Origin: Agrococcus sediminis
Lineage (GTDB): Bacteria > Actinomycetota > Actinomycetes > Actinomycetales > Microbacteriaceae
Assembly (NCBI RefSeq): GCF_007923295.1
Contig: NZ_VOIR01000013.1
Span: 62,001 to 126,000 of the forward strand
Length of the DNA stretch: 64,000 nt
Reading direction: 5' to 3'
Position 1 is the first letter of the stretch, and every line of letters starts with the position of its first letter. Below the pieces are notes generated by a model that was not told the DNA's origin, did not search any database, and saw only the letters and a list, made by a program, of their open reading frames with translations. Below, piece by piece: positions 16,294 through 25,036 of the stretch. Made by a program: the position numbers and the translations under genes.

Positions 16294-16526
16294 GCCTGCT
16301 GTCGATGCTGGGCGGCGGCACGGCGACGCCGTGCTCCGCGGCCGGCTGCGCCGCCGACGCGGTGCACGCCGTGCACTGGCGCAACCCCCGCATCCACCCC
16401 GTCGACCGCGTGAAGACCTGGGCGGCGTGCGACGAGCACCGCGCGCAGCTCGAGGCGTGGCTCGCGTCGCGCGGCTTCCCGGTCGCGGTGACGCCCTTCG
16501 GCGAGAGCGTGGAGCGGGTCGCCTGA
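16290..16526 (+). CDS. small Cys/His-rich protein between DUF3099 and SURF1
   Basis: Protein of 78 residues I cannot assign by function. It holds CSAAGC and WAACDEH, plus VHAVHWRNPRIHP, so Cys and His residues could bind a metal. The GTG start overlaps the DUF3099 stop, and its own stop overlaps the SURF1 start (TGATG), showing translational coupling. The position before a cytochrome-oxidase assembly gene makes a copper or haem-handling role tempting, but nothing in the sequence proves it. Similar actinobacterial proteins are sometimes labelled acetone carboxylase, which the length and motifs do not support. Confidence 0.75.
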   Translation: MSLLSMLGGGTATPCSAAGCAADAVHAVHWRNPRIHPVDRVKTWAACDEHRAQLEAWLASRGFPVAVTPFGESVERVA

Positions 16527-17323
16527 TGCTCCGCCTGCTCCGCCAGCCGCGCTGGCTCGGCTACCTCGCGCTGGCGACCGCCTTCGCCATCGCCTGCAGC
16601 GCCTTCGGCGTCTGGCAGTGGAACCGCCGCGAGGAGGCGCTCGCCGCCATCGAGCGGCTCGAGTCGAACTACGACCGGCAGCCCGTGCCGGTGGCGGATG
16701 CGCTCCCCCAGCCGGGCGCGTTCGACCCCGACCGGCAGTGGACGCCGGTGCTGCTCGAGGGCGAGTACCTGACGGAGGAGCAGCTCCTGCTGCGCGGCCG
16801 CTGGCGCGGCGGCCAGGTGGGCTTCGACGTCATCGCGCCGTTCCGCACGGCCGACGGCACCGTCTTCGTCGTCGACCGCGGCTGGATCGACCAGGCGGAG
16901 GGCGCCGAGGAGCCCGTCACCGCGCCGGCGACGCCCGAGGGCCCGACGACGGTGGTGGCGCGGCTGCGCCCCAACGAGGGCGACATCGCCGGACGCGGCG
17001 CGCCCGAGGGGCAGATCGCGTCGGTCAACCTGCCGTCCATCGCCGAGGGGCTCGGCGCGCCGACCTACACCGGCGCGTACGGCCTGCTCGTGAGCGAGGA
17101 CGGCGCCGCGCCCGGCGACGTCGCGATCGCCGCGCGGCCCGTGCTCGACGAGGGCCCGCACCTGTCGTACACGCTGCAGTGGTTCGTCTTCGCGCTCGGC
17201 GGCTACGCGGCCGTCGCGTGGGGCCTGCGCGAGGAGCTGCGCGGCGGCGCGGCGACGCCGCGGCCCGGGCGCGTGCGGCGCACGGACGCCGACGTCGAGG
17301 ACGACATCCTCGACCGCGGCTAG
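16526..17323 (+). CDS. SURF1-family cytochrome oxidase assembly protein
   Basis: Inner-membrane protein of 265 residues that helps mature haem a-containing cytochrome c oxidase. It has an N-terminal transmembrane segment (about 10-30) followed by FGVWQWNRREEAL, a soluble beta-rich loop with GRWRGGQVGFDVIAPFRTADG and VVDRGWI, and a second transmembrane segment near 217-235 that contains the LSYTLQWFVFALGGYAAVAWG pattern. The C-terminal 30 residues are charged. ctaA and ctaB occur further along this window. The start overlaps the upstream stop as TGATG. Confidence 0.87.
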   Translation: MLRLLRQPRWLGYLALATAFAIACSAFGVWQWNRREEALAAIERLESNYDRQPVPVADALPQPGAFDPDRQWTPVLLEGEYLTEEQLLLRGRWRGGQVGFDVIAPFRTADGTVFVVDRGWIDQAEGAEEPVTAPATPEGPTTVVARLRPNEGDIAGRGAPEGQIASVNLPSIAEGLGAPTYTGAYGLLVSEDGAAPGDVAIAARPVLDEGPHLSYTLQWFVFALGGYAAVAWGLREELRGGAATPRPGRVRRTDADVEDDILDRG

Positions 17324-17338
17324 CGAGCCGCCGCTAGC
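17319..17338. terminator. hairpin containing both convergent stop codons
   Basis: GCTAGCG (17319-17325) pairs perfectly with CGCTAGC (17332-17338) across a six-base loop. Each arm contains the TAG stop of one of the two convergent genes, surf1 and the TRIC-like gene. Confidence 0.45.
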
Positions 17339-18017
17339 TGGCGCCGGCGTCCGGGTCGTCGCGCCGCACGACCGGGATCGCCTCGGTGCGCAGCGCCGGC
17401 ACCCGCCAGTGCAGCAGCTCGCTCGCGATGCGCAGCCCGCACACGAGCAGCGCGAGCAGGCCCAGCACGAGCCAGCTGCCGACCCCGAGCTCGACCGCGG
17501 CCGCCGCGGCGCTCGAGCCGACGAGCGCGGGCAGGAGGTAGAGCCGCGACTCGCGGCGGAACACGGCCGGGATCTCGTTCGCGAGGGCGTCGCGCAGGAT
17601 GCCGCCGCCGATGCCGGTGAGCATGCCGACGAACGCCGCCCCCACCGGTCCGACGCCGAAGTCGATCGCCTTCCTCGCGCCCTCGACGGCGAAGATGCCG
17701 AGCCCGATCGCGTCGAACACCAGCACCGGGCGGTCGAGGCGCTCGATCCACCGGTGGAGGACGAAGACCACGAGCGCGCCCGCGAGGGCGACCGCGAGCA
17801 TCCACCAGTCCACGAGCGCCGCGACCGGCGTCGCGCCGATGAGCAGGTCGCGGATCATGCCGCCGCCGGTCGCGGTGACGACCGCGAGGCCCGCCATGCC
17901 GACGACGTCCATGCGCTTCTGCACGGCGAGCAGCGCACCCGAGATGGCGAACGCCAGGATGCCGACCGCCGAGAAGCCGTCGCGCAGGACGGCGAGCCAG
18001 CCGGTCGGCTCCTCCAC
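17334..18017 (-). CDS. TRIC cation channel family protein (YadS/UPF0126 type)
   Basis: Membrane protein of 227 residues with seven predicted hydrophobic helices. The two repeated glycine-rich segments TATGGGMIRDLLIG and TGIGGGILRDALANEIP are diagnostic of the bacterial TRIC-like (YadS) fold, a trimeric cation channel. VFDAIGLGIFAVEG lies between them. The last 25 residues are polar. The GTG start lies two bases after the stop of the ABC-F gene, so it is probably translated from the same transcript. The ion carried in vivo is not known from this sequence. Confidence 0.85.
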   Translation of the reverse strand: MEEPTGWLAVLRDGFSAVGILAFAISGALLAVQKRMDVVGMAGLAVVTATGGGMIRDLLIGATPVAALVDWWMLAVALAGALVVFVLHRWIERLDRPVLVFDAIGLGIFAVEGARKAIDFGVGPVGAAFVGMLTGIGGGILRDALANEIPAVFRRESRLYLLPALVGSSAAAAAVELGVGSWLVLGLLALLVCGLRIASELLHWRVPALRTEAIPVVRRDDPDAGAS

Positions 18018-18019
18018 CG

Positions 18020-19630
<1,611 letters not shown>

Positions 19631-19677
19631 GTCGGTCCTGTCGGGGTGGGGGTCGCGGGCGGCACGCCCAGCCCTCC

Positions 19678-19683
19678 ATGCTA
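19678..19683 (-). promoter_or_regulatory. -10 box (TAGCAT) of the ABC-F gene
   Basis: TAGCAT on the minus strand, 47 bases before the ATG. It predicts a leader of about 40 bases. Confidence 0.4.
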
Positions 19684-19702
19684 CCCACCGAGCGGCCCGG
19701 CG

Positions 19703-20458
19703 TCAGCGCCAGCGGTGCAGGAGCGAGCCGATCTCGTCGGTGAGCGCCGCCTGCAGCCGGGGCCCGAACGTCACGCGCCGCATGCCCGCCGCGCGGGTCG
19801 ACGCGAGGTCGCCGAACACCGAGCCGTCGATCGGATGCGCGGTGACGTTCACGGGCAGGGTCACGCACTCGAGGATGCTCGTGACGGCCTCCGGGCTCGG
19901 CGGCTTCACGGGGTAGAGCGAGCGCGCGCCCGCCTGCTCGGCGAGCAGGCAGCGCTCGATCGCCTGCTCGAGCGGGTCGGCGCCGTGCAGCTCCGGGCGG
20001 GCGAACGCGTCGGTGCGCGCGTTGATCACCACGTCGACACCGGCGGCGTCAGCCGCGGCGCGCAGGCCCGCGACGTAGTCGGCGTGCTCCTGCGGCTCGC
20101 GCATCCGGTCCTCGCCGTGCACGGTGTCCTCCACGTTGAGGCCGACGGCGCCCGCCTCGAGCAGGCGGTCGATCAGCTCGGCGGGCGGCACCCCGTAGCC
20201 CGACTCGAGGTCGGCGCTGACGGGCACGTCGACGGCGGCGGCGATGCGCGAGACGGCCTCGAGGGCCTCGGCGAGCGACATCCCCTCGCCGTCCGCCTGC
20301 CCGCGCGACTCGGCGACGGGATGGCTGCCGATCGACAGCGCGGCGAAGCCGGCGTCGACGACGGCGCGGGCCGACCACGCGTCCTAGACGGTGGGGAGCA
20401 CGACGAGCTCGTCGTGCATCGACAGCAGCGTGGAGGCCTTGCGTGCGAGATCGCTCAT
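19703..20458 (-). pseudogene. PEP mutase/isocitrate lyase superfamily gene interrupted by an amber codon
   Basis: The whole reading frame would encode 251 residues of the PEP-mutase/isocitrate-lyase TIM-barrel family. The N-terminal ATG at 20458 is intact and six bases after a TAGCAT box, but codon 25 is TAG (20386-20384). It falls in LPTV*DAWSARAVVDAG, where family members usually read Trp-Asp, so TGG has become TAG by one base. Downstream the frame is clean: SADLESGYG, VGLNVEDTVHGE, INARTDAFA and YPVKPPSPE. An internal ATG at 20281 would give 192 residues lacking the first barrel strands. It is probably inactive, unless the codon is suppressed or is a sequencing error. Confidence 0.8.
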
Positions 20459-20464
20459 GCGGCG

Positions 20465-20470
20465 ATGCTA
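20465..20470 (-). promoter_or_regulatory. leaderless -10 box (TAGCAT) of the interrupted gene
   Basis: TAGCAT on the minus strand, then CGCCGC, then ATG at 20458. The promoter looks intact although the gene is broken. Confidence 0.55.
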
Positions 20471-20511
20471 GGCGGGCCGCCTGGGATGCCGCCCGGGCAT
20501 CCGCGTCGTCC

Positions 20512-20517
20512 TAGGCT
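20512..20517 (+). promoter_or_regulatory. leaderless -10 box (TAGGCT) of bioY
   Basis: TAGGCT, then GTCGCC, then ATG at 20524. No BirA or BioQ-type operator is obvious in the 65-base divergent gap. Confidence 0.6.
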
Positions 20518-20523
20518 GTCGCC

Positions 20524-21141
20524 ATGACTGCAGCCCCCGCCCTCTCGCGCCGCACCGTGCTCGCCGACGCCCTCGTCGGGCAGCGCACCCTGGTCAAGGA
20601 CCTGCTGCTCGTCGTCGCCGGCATCGCCGTCGTCGCCGCGCTCGCGCAGGTCGAGATCCCGATGTGGCCCGTGCCGATCACCGGCCAGACGCTCGGCGTC
20701 ATGCTCGTCGCCGCGTCGCTCGGCTTCCGCCGCGGCGTCGCCGCGCTCGCCGGCTACCTGGGCCTCGGCCTCGCCGGCGCCCCCGTCTTCGCCGGCTTCA
20801 CCGGCAGCATCGCCGCCGTCGGCACGCCGAGCTTCGGATACATCATCGGCTTCGTCGCCACCGCCGCGGTCGTCGGCTGGCTCGCCGAGCGGCGCTGGGA
20901 CCGCCGCCCGCTGCTCGCCATCGCGCTCTTCGGCCTCGCGAGCCTCATCCCGTTCGTGTTCGGCATCCCCTACATGGCCGCCGTGCTCGCCGCGCTCGGC
21001 ACGCCCGTCGACCTGCCGACGGCGCTCGCCTTCGGATTCACGCCGTTCATCGTCGGCGGCATCGTCAAGTGGGCGATCGCCGCGGCGGCGATGCCCGCCG
21101 CGTGGGCGGGCGTCCGCGCCCTCGACCGCGCGGCCGACTGA
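20524..21141 (+). CDS. bioY: biotin ECF transporter S component
   Basis: Membrane protein of 205 residues that binds biotin for uptake. It has six hydrophobic helices, with the BioY signature VEIPMWPVPITGQTLGVML at about 43-61 and GYLGLGLAGAPVFAG after it. Energising subunits (BioM, BioN or an ECF module) are not adjacent, so it either recruits a shared module or works alone, as some BioY proteins do. The biotin-dependent carboxylase at 50-52 kb is one potential consumer of the vitamin in this same window. A strong hairpin follows. Confidence 0.92.
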   Translation: MTAAPALSRRTVLADALVGQRTLVKDLLLVVAGIAVVAALAQVEIPMWPVPITGQTLGVMLVAASLGFRRGVAALAGYLGLGLAGAPVFAGFTGSIAAVGTPSFGYIIGFVATAAVVGWLAERRWDRRPLLAIALFGLASLIPFVFGIPYMAAVLAALGTPVDLPTALAFGFTPFIVGGIVKWAIAAAAMPAAWAGVRALDRAAD

Positions 21142-21162
21142 CCGCATCCGCACCCGACCGAC

Positions 21163-21191
21163 AGGGTCCGCACCGCGACGGTGCGGACCCT
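21163..21191 (+). terminator. strong hairpin terminator after bioY
   Basis: AGGGTCCGCACCG (21163-21175) and CGGTGCGGACCCT (21179-21191) form a perfect 13-pair stem with the loop CGA, 21 bases after the bioY stop. No T-run follows. Confidence 0.75.
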
Positions 21192-21239
21192 CCGTCGTCG
21201 GAACGCCGGCCGGCGGCGGCGGATGGGGCGCGCAGCGCG

Positions 21240-21245
21240 TAGCGT
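21240..21245 (+). promoter_or_regulatory. leaderless -10 box (TAGCGT) of the DEAD-box helicase
   Basis: TAGCGT, then TGCAGTC, then ATG at 21253. Confidence 0.55.
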
Positions 21246-21252
21246 TGCAGTC

Positions 21253-23061
21253 ATGACCGACGCGCAGCCCACTCCCGAGCCCGACACCGACGGCGAGCGC
21301 ACCACGTTCGCGAGCCTCGGACTGCCGGCAGACATCCTCCGAGCGCTCGACGACGTCGGCTACGAGACGCCCTCGGCGATCCAGGCCGAGACGATCCCGC
21401 TGCTGCTCGGGGGCCGCGACCTCATCGGCCTCGCGTCGACCGGCACGGGCAAGACCGCGGCGTTCGCGCTGCCGGTGCTCGCGGCCATCGACGTCGAGCG
21501 GCGCAGCCCCCAGGCGCTCGTGCTGACGCCCACGCGCGAGCTCGCCGTGCAGGTCTGCGAGGCCTTCGAGCGCTACGCCGCGCACCTCGGCGGCGTGCAC
21601 GTGCTGCCGATCTACGGCGGGCAGGGCTACGGCGTGCAGCTGTCGGCGCTCCGCCGTGGCGTCCACGTCGTCGTCGGCACGCCGGGCCGCATCATGGACC
21701 ACCTCGCGAAGGGCACGCTCGACCTGTCGGGCCTCACCCACGTCGTGCTCGACGAGGCCGACGAGATGCTGCGGATGGGCTTCGCGGAGGACGTCGACCA
21801 GATCCTGCAGGCGACGCCCGCCGAGAAGCAGGTCGCACTGTTCTCGGCGACGATGCCGCGGCAGATCCGCGCGATCTCGCAGCAGCACCTGCGCGAGCCC
21901 GCCGAGATCACCGTGCGCGGGAGCGCGGCGACGTCGCCGAGCATCACGCAGCGTGCGCTCATGGTCTCGTACCAGCAGAAGCTCGAGGCGCTCACGCGCG
22001 TGCTCGAGGTCGAGCCGTTCGAGGCGGCGATCGTCTTCACGCGCACCCGCAACGAGACCGAGACCGTGGCCGAGCGGCTGCGCGCCCGCGGCTACGCCGC
22101 CGCGGCGATCTCGGGCGACGTCGCCCAGCCGCAGCGCGAGAAGACCATCGAGCAGCTGCGCTCGGGCGACCTCGACGTGCTCGTCGCGACGGACGTCGCC
22201 GCGCGCGGGCTCGACGTCGAGCGCATCAGCCACGTCATCAACTACGACCTGCCGATCGACACCGAGTCGTACGTGCACCGGATCGGCCGCACCGGCCGTG
22301 CGGGGCGCACCGGCGACGCGATCAGCTTCGTGACCGCCCGTGAGCGGAGGATGCTGAGCGCGATCGAGAAGGCGACGCGCGGCACGGTCGCGGTCATGCC
22401 GATGCCGAGCGCCGGCGAGGTGAACGCGACGCGCCTGACGCGCTTCGACGACGCGATCACCGCCGCGCTCGCCGAGACCGATCGCATCGATCGCTTCCGC
22501 GAGATCGTCGCGCACTACGTCGAGCACCACGACGTGCCGCAGGAGGACGTCGCGGCGGCCCTCGCCGTCGTCGCGCAGGGCGACGCGCCGCTGCTGCTCG
22601 ACGAGCAGGCCGACCGCGCGCTCCAGGCGTCGCGCGCCGACCGAGGCGAGCGGCCCGCGCGCGGCGACCGCCCGGAGCGCATGGGCGACGGCCAGGCCGG
22701 CGAGCGGCGCGCCCGCCGCGGCCCCTCCGACGCGACCACGTACCGCCTCGCCGTCGGCAGCCGCAAGGGCGTCGAGCCGCGCCAGATCGTCGGCGCGCTC
22801 GCCAACGAGGGCGGGCTCGGCCGCGACGACTTCGGCCGCATCCAGATCCGCTGGGACTTCACGCTCGTCGAGCTGCCCGAGCTCGACCGCTCGCAGCTCG
22901 AGCGGCTCGCGAAGACCCGCATCTCGGGCGTGCCCATCGACATCCGCGTCGACACGGGCGCGCGGGAGCAGCGCGGCGAGCGCCGCGGCCGCGACGACCG
23001 CGGCGGGCGCGACCGCGACGACCGGCCCGCGCGCAAGCCGCGGCACGAGGGCCGGCCCTGA
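21253..23061 (+). CDS. DEAD-box RNA helicase (DeaD/CsdA-like)
   Basis: ATP-dependent RNA helicase of 602 residues. Motifs in order are the Q motif YETPSAIQ, motif I ASTGTGKT, Ib TPGR, II DEAD, III SAT, and in the second RecA domain ARGLDVERISHVINYD and HRIGRTGRAGR. Residues about 500-570 form a DbpA-type RNA-binding domain (TYRLAVGSRKGVEPRQIVG). The final 30 residues are an Arg/Gly/Asp-rich tail. This layout fits helicases that act in ribosome assembly and cold adaptation. The start is chosen because it lies seven bases after a TAGCGT box. Confidence 0.93.
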   Translation: MTDAQPTPEPDTDGERTTFASLGLPADILRALDDVGYETPSAIQAETIPLLLGGRDLIGLASTGTGKTAAFALPVLAAIDVERRSPQALVLTPTRELAVQVCEAFERYAAHLGGVHVLPIYGGQGYGVQLSALRRGVHVVVGTPGRIMDHLAKGTLDLSGLTHVVLDEADEMLRMGFAEDVDQILQATPAEKQVALFSATMPRQIRAISQQHLREPAEITVRGSAATSPSITQRALMVSYQQKLEALTRVLEVEPFEAAIVFTRTRNETETVAERLRARGYAAAAISGDVAQPQREKTIEQLRSGDLDVLVATDVAARGLDVERISHVINYDLPIDTESYVHRIGRTGRAGRTGDAISFVTARERRMLSAIEKATRGTVAVMPMPSAGEVNATRLTRFDDAITAALAETDRIDRFREIVAHYVEHHDVPQEDVAAALAVVAQGDAPLLLDEQADRALQASRADRGERPARGDRPERMGDGQAGERRARRGPSDATTYRLAVGSRKGVEPRQIVGALANEGGLGRDDFGRIQIRWDFTLVELPELDRSQLERLAKTRISGVPIDIRVDTGAREQRGERRGRDDRGGRDRDDRPARKPRHEGRP

Positions 23062-23087
23062 CCGGGCGCGCCCACGGGGCCTCCGCC

Positions 23088-23093
23088 TAGGCT
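23088..23093 (+). promoter_or_regulatory. leaderless -10 box (TAGGCT) of the 117-residue protein gene
   Basis: TAGGCT, then GGATCG, then GTG at 23100. Confidence 0.6.
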
Positions 23094-23099
23094 GGATCG

Positions 23100-23453
23100 G
23101 TGACCCGGAAGCCAGCGCCCCATCCCTCGCCGCGCAGGCATGCGAGCCTCGAGGTGCTGCGCGCCGAGGCGCTCGACGAGCGCTCGGTGCTCGTAGACGA
23201 GCGGCTGCGCGCGGGCGAGGACCCGTGGGAGTTCATGTCCGAGCTGCCGAGCGTCGACGAGATCGTGGTGCTGCTGCTGCGCTCCGAGCGCATCCTGCCG
23301 CCCGGAGCCGTGCGCCCCGACCACGACGTGAGCGACCAGGTGCTGCGCCGCATCGTGGAGGACTACCCGCCGCTCGCGCCGACCGTCTGGTCGATGCTGT
23401 CGGTCGTCGAGACCGAGCGCGCCTGGGCGCCGCGGGTGCGCCGGGCGGGCTGA
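23100..23453 (+). CDS. hypothetical protein, 117 residues
   Basis: I do not recognise this protein. It is soluble and acidic in the middle and basic at both ends. It begins with a Pro/Arg-rich stretch, followed by helical segments such as ASLEVLRAEALDERSVLVDE and DEIVVLLLRSERILPPG, and VLRRIVEDYPPLAPTVW near the end. There are no Cys residues and no membrane segments. It has its own predicted leaderless promoter and is convergent with the SUF operon. Codon usage resembles the neighbours, which supports a real gene. Confidence 0.7.
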   Translation: MTRKPAPHPSPRRHASLEVLRAEALDERSVLVDERLRAGEDPWEFMSELPSVDEIVVLLLRSERILPPGAVRPDHDVSDQVLRRIVEDYPPLAPTVWSMLSVVETERAWAPRVRRAG

Positions 23454-23498
23454 GTCCCCGCCGCATCCGCCCCTGCAGACCCCCCCCCGGGAACGCCT

Positions 23499-23551
23499 AT
23501 TGGTCACGTTTCGTCGCGGGCACCGGCGTGCCGTGACGAAACGTGACCAAT
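23499..23551. repeat. 53-base near-perfect palindrome between convergent genes
   Basis: ATTGGTCACGTTTCGTC (23499-23515) is an exact reverse complement of 23535-23551. The 19-base centre contains a second small stem, GGCAC with GTGCC. The arms are AT-richer than the flanking coding DNA, and a run of nine C residues lies just upstream (23480-23488). It is either a strong bidirectional terminator or a mobile palindromic repeat. Confidence 0.75.
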
Positions 23552-23559
23552 CAGCGGTC

Positions 23560-23578
23560 ATCTGATCTTCGGTCAGAT
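23560..23578 (-). terminator. small hairpin at the end of the SUF operon
   Basis: ATCTGA (23560-23565) pairs with TCAGAT (23573-23578) across a seven-base loop. The right arm contains the stop codon of the last SUF-operon gene. Confidence 0.4.
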
Positions 23579-23905
23579 CGTGAACCCCAACGCCCGCATC
23601 ATCTCGCGGCCGTCCTCGGTGATCCGCTCCGGGCCCCACGGCGGCATCCACACCCAGTTGATGCGGAACCGCTCCACGACGCCGTCGAGCTTCTCGGCGA
23701 TCTCGGTCTCGATCACGTCGGTCAGCGGGCAGCCGGCCGAGGTGAGCGTCATCGAGATCACGAGCGCGTCCTGCTCGTCGTCCCACGCGAGGTCGTAGAC
23801 GAGGCCCAGGTCGACGATGTTGACGTCGAGCTCCGGGTCGACGACGTCCTTCAGAGCATCCGTGACCTGGTCGAACTTCGTGGCGTCGACCTCGACCAGC
23901 GCCAT
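23573..23905 (-). CDS. SufT/MIP18-type metal-sulfur cluster assembly factor
   Basis: Small DUF59 (MIP18/PaaD) protein of 110 residues that acts in iron-sulfur cluster delivery or maturation. The family core is DVVDPELDVNIVDLGLVYD, then MTLTSAGCPLTDVIE, where the single Cys is the conserved cluster-contacting residue, and finally VWMPPWGPERIT. It is the last gene of the SUF operon and overlaps the sufC stop as TGATG. The name SufT is inferred from position and family; biochemical function of these short forms is less well defined than that of SufBCD. Confidence 0.85.
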   Translation of the reverse strand: MALVEVDATKFDQVTDALKDVVDPELDVNIVDLGLVYDLAWDDEQDALVISMTLTSAGCPLTDVIETEIAEKLDGVVERFRINWVWMPPWGPERITEDGREMMRALGFTI

Positions 23906-24663
23906 CAGACGCCGGCCTTCAGGTAGCGGTCGTAGCCCTCCTCCTCGAGCCGGTCGGCCAGCTCGTGGCCGCCCTGCTCGGCGATGCGGCCGTTCACGAA
24001 CACGTGCACGTGGTCGGGCTTGATGTAGCGCAGGATGCGCGTGTAGTGCGTGATGAGGAGCACGCCGAGGCCGGTCTCGGCCTTGATGCGGTTGACGCCC
24101 TCCGACACGATGCGCAGCGCGTCGACGTCGAGGCCGGAGTCGGTCTCGTCGAGCACGGCGAAGCGGGGGCGCAGGAGCTCCATCTGCAGGATCTCGTGGC
24201 GCTTCTTCTCGCCGCCCGAGAAGCCCTCGTTCACGTTGCGCTCGCCGAAGGAGGAGTCCATGCGCAGCGACTCCATCGCCTTCCGCACGTCGCCGATCCA
24301 CTCGCGCACGCGCGGCGCCTCGCCCGACACGGCCGTCTTCGCCGTGCGGAGGAAGTTCGACACCGTCACGCCCGGGATCTCCACCGGGTACTGCATGGCG
24401 AGGAACAGGCCCGCGCGGGCGCGCTCGTCGACGCTCATCGCCAGCACGTCCTCGCCGTCGAGCGTGATCGAGCCGCCGTCGACGGTGTAGCGGGGGTGAC
24501 CGGCGATCGTGTACGCCAGGGTCGACTTGCCGGAGCCGTTCGGCCCCATCACCGCGTGGATCTCGTCGGAGCTGATCGACAGGTCGACGCCCCGCAGGAT
24601 CTCCTTCTTGCCCTGCTCGGTCTCGATCGAGACCCGCAGGTCCTTGATGTCCAGCACGCTCAT
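23905..24663 (-). CDS. sufC: SUF system ATPase
   Basis: ABC-type ATPase of 252 residues that powers the SufBCD scaffold in Fe-S cluster assembly. Walker A is GPNGSGKST, the Q-loop is MQYPVEIPGVTV, the signature is FSGGEKKRHEILQ, and Walker B with the SufC-specific acid is FAVLDETDSGLDVDAL. The ATG at 24663 is chosen over upstream in-frame codons because of a GGAAGGAAG ribosome site; a 43-base gap separates it from the Rieske gene. It has no membrane partner, as expected for SufC. Confidence 0.96.
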   Translation of the reverse strand: MSVLDIKDLRVSIETEQGKKEILRGVDLSISSDEIHAVMGPNGSGKSTLAYTIAGHPRYTVDGGSITLDGEDVLAMSVDERARAGLFLAMQYPVEIPGVTVSNFLRTAKTAVSGEAPRVREWIGDVRKAMESLRMDSSFGERNVNEGFSGGEKKRHEILQMELLRPRFAVLDETDSGLDVDALRIVSEGVNRIKAETGLGVLLITHYTRILRYIKPDHVHVFVNGRIAEQGGHELADRLEEEGYDRYLKAGV

Positions 24664-24706
24664 CGCGCTTCCTTCCTTCGCGGCGTCACGCCGCGTCACA
24701 GCTGTG

Positions 24707-25036
24707 TCAGTCGTTGATCAGAGGGTTCTGCACGTCGACGAGCACGTCGTCGCCGTCGATCGTCACCGGGAACACCGGCACCGGCTCGAAGGCCGGCAGG
24801 TTCTTCGGCGTGCCCGTGCGCAGCTCGAACTGCGAGCCGTGCGCCCAGCACTCGATCGTGTCGCCCTCGACGAAGCCCTCCGACAGCGAGATCTCGCCGT
24901 GGGTGCAGGTGTCGCCGATCGCGTGGATGTCGCCGGCCGAGTCCTTGACGATCGCGACGGCGATGCCGTCGAGCTCCACCATCACGGCCGAGCTGACGGA
25001 GACGTCGTCGACGCCGCACGCGCGCTGCGCGGTCAT
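24707..25036 (-). CDS. Rieske-type [2Fe-2S] ferredoxin in the SUF operon
   Basis: Soluble Rieske protein of 109 residues. The cluster ligands are in CTHGEISLSEG (Cys, His) and CWAHGSQFE (Cys, His), the CxH...CxxH pattern of biphenyl-dioxygenase-type ferredoxins. It begins inside the sufD stop codon as ATGA, so it is translated with SufD. In this position it may supply electrons for cluster assembly, or be a client of it. No oxygenase gene is nearby, which argues against a catabolic role. Confidence 0.88.
   Translation of the reverse strand: MTAQRACGVDDVSVSSAVMVELDGIAVAIVKDSAGDIHAIGDTCTHGEISLSEGFVEGDTIECWAHGSQFELRTGTPKNLPAFEPVPVFPVTIDGDDVLVDVQNPLIND

Noticed and set aside
23480-23488. Run of nine C residues as a phase-variable tract.
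   Set aside because: It is outside any reading frame and not positioned at a promoter spacer, so slippage would have no obvious effect. It may even be a sequencing-length error.
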